Below are positions 1 through 5,339 of a DNA stretch of 6,274 bases, piece after piece; the stretch's first letter is position 1, and every line of letters starts with the position of its first letter. Under the pieces are notes generated by a model. It worked only from the letters and a program-made list of their open reading frames with translations, was not told the origin of the DNA and ran no database searches. The stretch is from Firmicutes bacterium ZCTH02-B6 (GTDB taxonomy: Bacteria; Bacillota; Limnochordia; Limnochordales; ZCTH02-B6): contig LZRQ01000195.1 in the NCBI GenBank assembly GCA_002159155.1, forward strand, positions 1 through 6,274, read 5' to 3'. A program made the translations under genes and the position numbers.

Positions 1-449
1 CTCTTGAGGTGCTCCACCGACTCGCTGACGCGGCCCATGCGCCGGTAGACGACGCCCAGGTTGTGATGGGCGATGGCGTAGTCGGGGTCGATCTCCAAGG
101 CCCGCAAGTAGGCCGCCACCGCCTCCTCCAGCCGCCCCGCCTCCTGGTGTAGGTTGCCCAGATTGCTGTAGGCCGGGGCAAATTGCGGGTCGATCCCGAT
201 AGCAGCCAAAAACTCTCGTTTCGCCTGCTCCATCTCTCCGCGCCGGACGTGACAGACTCCCAGCTTATTTCGGGCTGGCGCGTACCGGGGATCGAGGCGC
301 ACCGCCTCTTGCAGTAGGCGCAGCGCCTCATCCGTCCGCCCGCGGTCCAGCAGCGCCTCCCCCTGGGCCAGGTATTCGCGTGCCCGCGCGACCTCGGCAG
401 GCAATTCCGCCGGGGGCTCCGGCGTGGAGTTGTAAGCTGTGGCGTCCAT
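1..449 (-). CDS. Tetratricopeptide-repeat protein, N-terminal part (3' end outside window)
   Basis: The minus-strand reading from an ATG at 449 stays open to the left edge (149 codons seen). After about 23 N-terminal residues, rich in Pro and Glu and with no signal peptide or membrane segment, there are consecutive 34-residue TPR units at about residues 24-56, 57-90, 91-124 and 125-149. They show the family pattern: L/N-L-G near the start, G-R-x-x-E-A in the middle, and A-L-x-I-D-P-x-Y at the end. TPR units form helical scaffolds for protein-protein contacts, so the partner and role cannot be read from this part. The start is supported by GAGGTG about 10 nt upstream. The gene is divergent from yyaC, and the shared 287-bp gap holds a Noc-binding site. 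I see no convincing sigma-A promoter for it. I do not recognise a specific gene. Confidence 0.88.
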   Translation of the reverse strand, partial: MDATAYNSTPEPPAELPAEVARAREYLAQGEALLDRGRTDEALRLLQEAVRLDPRYAPARNKLGVCHVRRGEMEQAKREFLAAIGIDPQFAPAYSNLGNLHQEAGRLEEAVAAYLRALEIDPDYAIAHHNLGVVYRRMGRVSESVEHLK

Positions 450-558
450 ATAGGCGCTGCACCTCGGCTGCAATCAGTATCAGGGCCCGTCTTGACCTTC
501 AGCCCTTGTCAAATTTCTCATTGTGCCTTCGGTCCCCTGCCGCACCGTCCTCGTCTTT

Positions 559-572
559 ATTTCCCGGGAAAT
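559..572. promoter_or_regulatory. Noc-binding site (NBS)
   Basis: The sequence ATTTCCCGGGAAAT is a perfect 14-bp palindrome, extended by a flanking T/A pair to 16 bp (558-573). It is identical to the NBS consensus established for the B. subtilis nucleoid occlusion protein Noc. Noc loads at such sites, spreads with CTP and recruits the DNA to the membrane. A noc gene with NBS-type specificity residues lies about 3.7 kb away, which makes the match meaningful. The site is about 97 bp upstream of the yyaC -35 box and about 110 bp upstream of the TPR start, so it need not act on transcription. Confidence 0.9.
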
Positions 573-668
573 ACGCGTTCCAACAAACAAACACATGTTC
601 GATTATGACCTGTCGGCCCTTGTTCTCGCAGGACCGGTCGCTTACCGCCGTTGAGGTCGCTGCTTCCC

Positions 669-698
669 GTATACCCCGGACTGGCCCTGCATAGACTG
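669..698 (+). promoter_or_regulatory. Candidate sigma-F (forespore) promoter of yyaC
   Basis: GTATA at 669-673, a 15-nt spacer, and GCATAGACTG at 689-698 resemble the B. subtilis sigma-F pattern (GYATA, 15 nt, GGNNANAHTR). The -35 box and spacing are exact, and the -10 element differs only at its second G. The expected transcript start is near 705, about 32 nt before the yyaC GTG, which leaves room for the ribosome binding site at 726-731. A sigma-G reading (CATA at 690-693) fits less well because the spacer would be 16 nt rather than about 18. No sigma-A promoter is obvious in front of yyaC. Read by eye and not scored against background. Confidence 0.5.
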
Positions 699-736
699 TC
701 ACTGTTCTAAGTACGCGGGAACGGCGAGGTGCTGGG

Positions 737-1405
737 GTGACCGGACGGACGGAGGGCGTGTTCCACAAGCTCTCCCTCGCGTGGGAGCGGGCGTGGCGGC
801 CAGCTTTGCCTGAGCGCGTGCACATGGGCGACCCCGCGGCATCGCAAACCTTGTGTCGCGCGGTTCTTTCGCACCTCGCGGTGCGCTTCCAGGAGCGCGA
901 CCGGTTGAGCGTCGTCTGCGTCGGCACGGACCGGTCCACCGGGGACGCTCTGGGGCCGCTGGTCGGCTCACAACTCGTAAGGCGTCCCGTGCCGGGCGTC
1001 CGGGTGTGGGGAACGTTGGATGAGCCAGTACACGCGGCAAACCTACGGGACGTCTTGGAGCGCATGCGAAAGGAGCCCGCTCAGGCCCGTAGCACGATTA
1101 TTGCGGTCGACGCCTGCCTCGGGCGAAGCGAAAGTGTTGGCTGGATATCCGTGAAACCGGGAGCCCTGCGGCCCGGCACAGGAGTCAACAAGGATTTGCC
1201 CCCGGTGGGCGACCTTCACATCATGGGCGTCGTCAACGTAGGGGGATTTATGGAGTACTTCGTGCTGCAAAACACCCGGCTCAGTCTGGTTATGCGCATG
1301 GCGGACGTGATCGCCGAGGGGCTGCGGCTGGCGCTTGAGCAGTGGAGTGCGGGCCGGGAGGCGGCCGCGTCCGCGTGGCATGCTCGCCGGAGTGCGCAGG
1401 TTTAG
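737..1405 (+). CDS. yyaC: Sporulation protein YyaC (DUF1256, putative spore protease)
   Basis: This 222-residue protein carries the hallmark segments of the YyaC family, a HybD/Gpr-like peptidase fold conserved in spore formers. They are GTDRSTGDALGPLVG (63-77), AVDACLG (123-129) and a Gly-rich block with NKDLPPVGD (151-159) and VNVGGFMEY (166-174). Asp70 and Asp125 are the plausible metal or catalytic carboxylates by analogy with HybD. Substrate and exact function are not established for the family, so protease is a fold-based label. The GTG start is chosen because GAGGTG (726-731) sits 5 nt upstream. An ATG at 824 would remove 29 residues but has no good ribosome binding site. The last ~20 residues (Ala/Arg-rich) look like a poorly conserved tail. 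No signal peptide or membrane segment is seen. In B. subtilis, yyaC also lies beside spo0J; here a MinD-like gene stands between them and yyaC runs on the opposite strand. Confidence 0.9.
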   Translation: MTGRTEGVFHKLSLAWERAWRPALPERVHMGDPAASQTLCRAVLSHLAVRFQERDRLSVVCVGTDRSTGDALGPLVGSQLVRRPVPGVRVWGTLDEPVHAANLRDVLERMRKEPAQARSTIIAVDACLGRSESVGWISVKPGALRPGTGVNKDLPPVGDLHIMGVVNVGGFMEYFVLQNTRLSLVMRMADVIAEGLRLALEQWSAGREAAASAWHARRSAQV

Positions 1406-1421
1406 AAGCCCGCCTGCGAGA

Positions 1422-2585
1422 TCACCGGCCAAACATCGCGCGCAGGCGCTGGACGAGGGACCTGGGTTTAGACACGGCAGCCGGCGCCGCGTCGCCGCCT
1501 GCGGCCAGCAGACGTGCCGCCAGGCGCCGGATGTCCTCCGCGGCGCGGCTGCGGCCGGCCCACGAAAACAAGTCCTGCTGCCGGCGAATCGCCGCCCCTA
1601 CCGCGGGGTCATCGCTCACGTGGCCTAGGTAGGCCAACTCGATCCCAAGAAAACGCTGGCTGGCGAACAACATTTTGCGGGCAATCTCTTCACCCTCACG
1701 CGCGTCGCGGACGCGGTTGACGACCAAGCGCAGCGCTTGCTGCACGTTTTCCTCCGCAAGCACCTTGAGAAGCGCATAGGCGTCTGTGATGGCGTGCGGT
1801 TCCGGCGTCGTGATGAGGAGGGTCTCATCGGCGGCGAGGATGAAGTTGGTCACCGATCGCGACAGTCCGCTGCCGGTATCCAACAGAAGGATGTCGGTGT
1901 AGCGTTCGAGCCGCTGGAACTGGCTGCGGAGCTTGGCAAACTGCCGGTCATCGAGGGCGGTCAGTTCCTGGAGACCCGAGCCGCCGGGCAAAATGATGAC
2001 GCCGCTGGGCCCTTCCACTAGCACATCGTAAATGTCTTTCTCGCCCGCGATGACGTGGGCGAGGTTCCAACGAGGGGCAAGGTTGAGGATCACGTCAACG
2101 TTGGCGGTGCCCAGGTCCCCATCGACGATACATACCCGCTGGCCTAGCTCCGAAAGCGCGACGCCCAAGTTGACCACGAGGGCTGTCTTGCCGACGCCCC
2201 CTTTGCCGCTGGTAATCGCGATGGTGCGGGCTTGGGTCCCCGGCTGCTGCCGGCCGAGATAGCGTGGCGGCTGGGGCAGTGGACCGAGCAGGAGGCTCCG
2301 TGACGTTCCTCCCTGCCGATCAATGACACGGGCCTGGATCGTCACGGTACCGTTACCTGTCTCCGCCTGCACCACCACAGGTGTTCCCACGGGGATGAGA
2401 ACAAGCTTGCCTTGGTCCATGGGCATGGTGACGCGCAGGCGGTCTGCGGAAGATTCAAGCACAGAACACTGGTAGAGGCCTTTATGGAGCGGCGACTCTG
2501 GGCGCAAGGCCACCGGCTGCTCCGGCTGTAGCACCGCCCAGTCGGTGACGGCTGTGGGTGGTGCGTCGTCGCGTTGCTGCGGCAT
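1422..2585 (-). CDS. FlhG/MinD-type ATPase with N-terminal PilZN-like domain
   Basis: The protein has 387 residues. Residues ~17-115 resemble the PilZN (YcgR N-terminal) domain: a strand with PVAL, then DRLRVTMPMDQGK (48-60), GTPVVV (67-72), ARVIDR (85-90) and an RxxxR-like end with RYLGRQQ (108-114). The c-di-GMP-binding PilZ barrel that normally follows is absent. Instead a ParA/MinD ATPase begins: deviant Walker A SGKGGVGKT (126-134), switch I DGDLGTANVDVIL (155-167), NLAHVIAGE (174-182), ILPGGSG (198-204) and Walker B LLLDTGSG (233-240). The last four are FlhG (YlxH) signatures; FlhG controls flagellar number and placement. The C-terminal SLVQRLRAMFGR resembles the amphipathic membrane anchor of MinD. 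The ATG at 2585 is chosen because GGGGAGGGG (2591-2599) lies 5 nt upstream; the longer GTG start at 2648 would translate through a parS site. It follows parB by 63 nt, probably in one operon. Function here is uncertain: motility, pole or origin positioning are all possible. Confidence 0.87.
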   Translation of the reverse strand: MPQQRDDAPPTAVTDWAVLQPEQPVALRPESPLHKGLYQCSVLESSADRLRVTMPMDQGKLVLIPVGTPVVVQAETGNGTVTIQARVIDRQGGTSRSLLLGPLPQPPRYLGRQQPGTQARTIAITSGKGGVGKTALVVNLGVALSELGQRVCIVDGDLGTANVDVILNLAPRWNLAHVIAGEKDIYDVLVEGPSGVIILPGGSGLQELTALDDRQFAKLRSQFQRLERYTDILLLDTGSGLSRSVTNFILAADETLLITTPEPHAITDAYALLKVLAEENVQQALRLVVNRVRDAREGEEIARKMLFASQRFLGIELAYLGHVSDDPAVGAAIRRQQDLFSWAGRSRAAEDIRRLAARLLAAGGDAAPAAVSKPRSLVQRLRAMFGR

Positions 2586-2590
2586 GGGCG

Positions 2591-2599
2591 CCCCTCCCC
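2591..2599 (-). promoter_or_regulatory. Ribosome binding site deciding the start of the FlhG-like gene
   Basis: GGGGAGGGG on the minus strand, 5 nt before the ATG at 2585 (7 nt from the GGAGG core). The upstream in-frame GTG at 2648 would add 21 residues encoded partly by a parS palindrome, which argues for the shorter protein. Confidence 0.75.
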
Positions 2600-2613
2600 G
2601 CCAGACCGGTTTG

Positions 2614-2629
2614 TGTTCCACGTGGAACA
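2614..2629. promoter_or_regulatory. parS: parS site 1 (between parB and the FlhG-like gene)
   Basis: TGTTCCACGTGGAACA is a perfect 16-bp palindrome, identical to the canonical bacterial parS recognised by Spo0J/ParB. It lies in the 63-nt gap between the parB stop and the preferred start of the downstream ATPase gene. ParB loads here as a CTP-dependent clamp, spreads along flanking DNA and recruits Soj and, in studied Firmicutes, SMC condensin. Confidence 0.97.
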
Positions 2630-2648
2630 ATGCTTCCCCGCGTTCCAC

Positions 2649-3506
2649 TCATGTTCCACGTGGAACAATCAATTCCAGCAGTCGATCAACATCCTCCTGC
2701 GAGTAAAACTCGATGACGATGCGGCCGCCTTCGCCCTCGGGTTCTACCTTGACCCGCGTCCCAAGGGCTTCTGAAAGGCGCGCCTCGACGTCGACCCAGA
2801 TCGCGTCGCGCTTCCGCAAGCGCTGCGTCGGCCGGCCACTCTTGGAGCGCTGCGCTTTGCCCCGCGCCCGCACCAGTTCCTCCGTCTGGCGCACCGTCAA
2901 GCCTTTGCTGACAATTTCCTCCGCTAGGCGCCGGCGAAGGCCGTCGTCATCCACGCCCAACAGCACCTTGGCGTGGCCAACGCTCACCTCACCCCTCGCC
3001 ACCGCACGCTGGATCTCTGGTTCCAGCGTCAGCAGCCGCAGGCTGTTGGCCACCGCGGGGCGGCTCTTTCCCACCTGGATGGCTACTTCCTCCTGCGTCA
3101 GTCCCAGCTCAGTGAGGCGCTGGTAGGCAAGGGCCTCCTCAATCGGGTTCAGATTCTCTCTTTGCAAGTTCTCGACCAGCGCCAGGACCGCCGCTTCCTG
3201 GTCCGTCAGCTGCCGCACCACAGCAGGAATGGACGACAAGCCCGCCCGCTGCGCCGCCCGCCACCGGCGTTCACCCACCACCAGCTCGTAACCATCGCCT
3301 GCCGGCCTTACGATGACGGGTTCGAGCACCCCGTGTGCGCGGATTGACTCGGTGAGCTCGGCCAAAGCGGCCTCGTCCATCTCCACCCGGGGCTGATAAG
3401 GATTGGGGCGGACACGGTCGACCGGCACCATCTGCGCCACGACTTCTTCCGGCGCATCCGCAGGGATCAGTGCCCGCAAGCCCCTTCCCAACGCTCTGCG
3501 GCTCAC
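2649..3506 (-). CDS. parB: Chromosome partitioning protein ParB/Spo0J
   Basis: This 285-residue ParB has the full family layout. The N-terminal RRALGRGLRALIP (3-15) is the Soj-activating basic segment (LGRGL). NPYQPR (35-40), GERRWRA (78-84) and ENLQRENLNPIEE (112-124) form the CTP-binding/clamp domain. The helix-turn-helix runs around 137-185 (KSRPAVANSLRLL, 147-159), and a C-terminal dimerisation domain starts at about 230. Arg149 and Gly177 occupy positions that distinguish parS-binding ParB from Noc. ParB loads on parS, closes as a CTP-bound clamp and spreads, while its N-terminus stimulates the ATPase of Soj. The GTG start at 3506 overlaps the soj stop as GTGA, with GGAGGTGA about 10 nt upstream, so translation is probably coupled. 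Its own 3' end contains parS site 2. Confidence 0.97.
   Translation of the reverse strand: MSRRALGRGLRALIPADAPEEVVAQMVPVDRVRPNPYQPRVEMDEAALAELTESIRAHGVLEPVIVRPAGDGYELVVGERRWRAAQRAGLSSIPAVVRQLTDQEAAVLALVENLQRENLNPIEEALAYQRLTELGLTQEEVAIQVGKSRPAVANSLRLLTLEPEIQRAVARGEVSVGHAKVLLGVDDDGLRRRLAEEIVSKGLTVRQTEELVRARGKAQRSKSGRPTQRLRKRDAIWVDVEARLSEALGTRVKVEPEGEGGRIVIEFYSQEDVDRLLELIVPRGT
2652..2667. promoter_or_regulatory. parS: parS site 2 (inside the 3' end of parB)
   Basis: A second identical TGTTCCACGTGGAACA palindrome, with its centre 38 bp from the first. It forms the last sense codons of parB (Val-Pro-Arg-Gly-Thr, residues 281-285) and runs into the stop codon. B. subtilis also carries a parS inside spo0J, so the arrangement has precedent. 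A further half-copy (GTTCCAC, 2642-2648) lies between the two full sites. Confidence 0.97.
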
Positions 3507-4294
3507 CCTGCCCTCACCTCCCGCGCCAGTGCCTCATAGGCTTTCGCTCCACGAGAGCGGCCATCGTACAGCACAATGGGCTGCCCAAAGCTCGGTGCCT
3601 CGCTCAGGCGCACGTTGCGCGGAATGACGGATTCGAAGACCCGCACTTCCTCAGGGATGTACCGCCGCGCCTCAGCGCCGGCGAAAAACGCCCGCACATC
3701 GTCGATGACCTGCTGCGCCAGGTTGGTCCTCGCGTCGTACATGGTCATCACGACGCCCTCCACCCGCAGCGCCGGATTAAGGTGATCCCGCACGAGTTTC
3801 AGCGTTTTCACCAGCTGACTCAAACCTTCAAGAGCGTAATACTCGCACTGGATCGGCACCAGCGCGGAGTCGGCCGCACTGAGGCCGTTGAGCGTCAACA
3901 GTCCCAGGGACGGCGGCGAATCGATGAGGATGTAGTCAAATTGATCCCGCACCGGCTCCAGTGCCCGCCGCAGCCGGAACTCGCGGGACATGGCCGCGAC
4001 GAGCTCGATCTCAGCCCCCGCCAGCTCGATGGTGGCCGGCGCCACCCACAAGTTTTCCAGGCCCGTGGGTTGCCAGACGTCCGGCAGGGGCACCTCATGC
4101 ACCAGCACGTCGTACATGCACTGCTCGAGGCGGCTCTTGTCCACTCCAACGCCGCTGGTCGCGTTGCCCTGGGGGTCCAGGTCGACCAGCAGCACCTTTG
4201 CCCCATCCACCGCCAGGTACGCGGACAAGTTGACCGCGGTCGTGCTCTTGCCGACCCCGCCTTTCTGATTCACGATCGCGATCACTTTGCCCAC
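3503..4294 (-). CDS. soj: Chromosome partitioning ATPase Soj (ParA)
   Basis: A short-type ParA of 263 residues without an N-terminal helix-turn-helix, as expected for chromosomal Soj. The deviant Walker A KGGVGKST spans 11-18 (signature Lys11, Lys16); Gly12 and Asp40 (in VDLDPQGN) match residues defined in B. subtilis Soj. Walker B is ILIDSPPSLG (122-131), Arg189 (YDARTN) matches the known DNA-binding arginine, and VRLSEAPSFGQPI (228-240) is conserved. Soj cycles between an ATP-bound DNA-binding dimer and monomer, moving ParB-parS and, in Bacillus, regulating DnaA. The GTG at 4294 is chosen over an ATG at 4327: the N-terminus then matches Soj (GKVIAIVNQKGG), the residue numbering equals that of B. 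subtilis, and an 11-nt ribosome binding site sits just upstream. The gene lies 4 nt after noc and overlaps parB by 4 nt. Confidence 0.97.
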   Translation of the reverse strand: MGKVIAIVNQKGGVGKSTTAVNLSAYLAVDGAKVLLVDLDPQGNATSGVGVDKSRLEQCMYDVLVHEVPLPDVWQPTGLENLWVAPATIELAGAEIELVAAMSREFRLRRALEPVRDQFDYILIDSPPSLGLLTLNGLSAADSALVPIQCEYYALEGLSQLVKTLKLVRDHLNPALRVEGVVMTMYDARTNLAQQVIDDVRAFFAGAEARRYIPEEVRVFESVIPRNVRLSEAPSFGQPIVLYDGRSRGAKAYEALAREVRAG

Positions 4295-4295
4295 G

Positions 4296-4306
4296 GGATC
4301 ACCTCC
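4296..4306 (-). promoter_or_regulatory. Very strong ribosome binding site of soj, containing the noc stop codon
   Basis: GGAGGTGATCC on the minus strand is fully complementary to the 3' end of bacterial 16S rRNA (GGAUCACCUCC) over 11 nt. It lies immediately before the soj GTG (7 nt from the GGAGG core). The noc stop TGA (4299-4301) is inside it, so ribosomes terminating noc sit on the soj initiation site. This decides the soj start and suggests a higher soj yield or strict coupling. Confidence 0.88.
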
Positions 4307-5339
4307 GCTCCTTCGCCCGGCGAACAATCAGGCGGATCTCCCAGACGTCCGCATCCTCGCCGCTCGCGATCTGCTCTTCCATGTCGACAGCGAGGCCGCC
4401 CCGTTGCATCTCCTGCACGACCTGCAGGATCCCGTTGCGGAATACGCGCATGTCCTTGTAGACCCGTACGACCCGCCGGCCTTTCCCGGGCTGGGGGGCG
4501 CGAACGTTGCCGTCGCTCACCCTTCCGGCTGGCTCCGAAAAGCCCCCGACAGCTGCCCCTCCAGCCGCAGGCGCACCTGCCCGCCGCTCTAGCCATTCGC
4601 GTACCCGCCGCTCGGTCTCCTCGACCGTCCACCCTTCCTTTTCAATGGCGGCCGCCAGTTGTTGCTGAGCTGCCGGATCCTCAAGCCGCAGCAGCGCCCT
4701 GGCGTGGCGCTCCGTCAACACCTGCGCCGCGACCATTTCCTGGACCGCCTCGGGCAGGCGCAATAAGCGCAACTTGTTGGCAATCGCGCTCTGGCTGCGG
4801 CCAACCCGCCGGGCCAACTCTTCCTGGGTCCAGCCAAAGCGGTCCAGCAGCCGCCGGTATCCCGCGGCCTCCTCCACCGGCGTCAAATCCTGTCGCTGCA
4901 AGTTTTCGATCATGGTCAGCGCAGCGGCCGCCTCATCCGTCAACTCCCGGACGACGGCGGGGATGGTGCGCCAGCCCAGCCGCTGGCACGCCCGCCACCG
5001 GCGCTCGCCCACCACCAGTTCGTATCCGCCCGGCCGGCGCCGCACGACGATGGGCTGCAGCAGGCCGCTGGACGCGATGGACGCCGCGAGCTCCGCAAGG
5101 GCCTCCTCTTCCACTACCGTGCGCGGTTGAAAGGGCGACGGGACAATCGCATCCAGGGGGATCTGCTCCACCTGCTCCGAGGCCGAATGCTCGGCCGCCG
5201 GCTCTTTCACCCTCTGGGCCGCCGCATCCGTCGTTTTGCCTTTCAGCAGCTCGCTCAGCCGCACGCCGGCACCACGCCTCCCCGTCCCCGGGTGCTTCCC
5301 CAACACTTCGTGACCCGAGGAAGCGCCTCCTGCTCTCAA
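4299..5339 (-). CDS. noc: Nucleoid occlusion protein Noc (ParB paralogue)
   Basis: A 346-residue ParB-fold protein. PFQPR (69-73), GERRWRA (111-117) and ENLQRQDLTP (145-154) form the CTP-binding domain. The helix-turn-helix includes RSQSAIANKLRLLRLP (181-196) and TERHARALL (209-217). Gln183, Lys189, Arg194 and Arg211 sit at the four positions that separate Noc from ParB (Gln, Lys, Lys, Arg in Noc). A low-complexity Ala/Gly linker (~254-285) leads to the C-terminal dimerisation region with VYKDMRVFRNGILQVVQEM (293-311). Noc binds NBS sites, spreads with CTP and tethers DNA to the membrane, blocking division over the nucleoid. The TTG start overlaps the rsmG stop (TTGA) and has GGAG 8 nt upstream. 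It gives a tail about 40 residues longer than in B. subtilis. A GTG at 5264, giving 321 residues, is the main alternative and would place RLSELLKGK at the N-terminus. Confidence 0.93.
   Translation of the reverse strand: MRAGGASSGHEVLGKHPGTGRRGAGVRLSELLKGKTTDAAAQRVKEPAAEHSASEQVEQIPLDAIVPSPFQPRTVVEEEALAELAASIASSGLLQPIVVRRRPGGYELVVGERRWRACQRLGWRTIPAVVRELTDEAAAALTMIENLQRQDLTPVEEAAGYRRLLDRFGWTQEELARRVGRSQSAIANKLRLLRLPEAVQEMVAAQVLTERHARALLRLEDPAAQQQLAAAIEKEGWTVEETERRVREWLERRAGAPAAGGAAVGGFSEPAGRVSDGNVRAPQPGKGRRVVRVYKDMRVFRNGILQVVQEMQRGGLAVDMEEQIASGEDADVWEIRLIVRRAKERR

Larger units (their letters stand above)
450..736. other. Divergent intergenic region between TPR gene and yyaC
   Basis: This gene-free stretch is visibly richer in A and T than its surroundings, especially around 551-610. 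It contains a perfect Noc-binding palindrome (559-572), a sigma-F-like promoter for yyaC (669-698) and the yyaC ribosome binding site (726-731). On the minus strand a TTGACA hexamer at 512-507 could be a -35 element for the TPR gene, but no good -10 box lies 16-18 nt downstream of it. A short inverted repeat (TTGAC at 492-496, GTCAA at 508-512) surrounds that hexamer. I see no terminator, RNA gene or DnaA box cluster here. Confidence 0.7.

Noticed and set aside
492..512. TTGAC/GTCAA inverted repeat as an operator, and TTGACA (512-507) as a TPR-gene -35 box
   Set aside because: Arms are only 5 bp, and no -10 element lies at a proper distance (the nearest, GATACT, is about 25 nt away).
499..1065. 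A minus-strand frame across the intergenic region and the start of yyaC
   Set aside because: Composition is Arg/Thr/Pro-rich without family features, and it covers the NBS, the promoter and conserved yyaC codons on the other strand.
1411..1448. CGCCTGCG / CGCAGGCG inverted repeat at the yyaC/ATPase junction as a terminator
   Set aside because: An 8-bp stem with a 22-nt loop and no T-tract on either strand; it is likely by chance in GC-rich sequence.
1617..1622. CACGTG as a third parS core
   Set aside because: The flanking arms do not match TGTTC/GAACA and are not palindromic; it is ordinary coding sequence.
2586..2648. N-terminal extension of the FlhG-like protein from a GTG at 2648
   Set aside because: It would encode the parS palindrome as protein and abut the parB stop, whereas the ATG at 2585 has a strong ribosome binding site at the right distance.
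4482..4490. TTTCCCGGG as a second Noc-binding site inside noc
   Set aside because: Only one half of the palindrome matches; the right arm continues CTG instead of AAAT.
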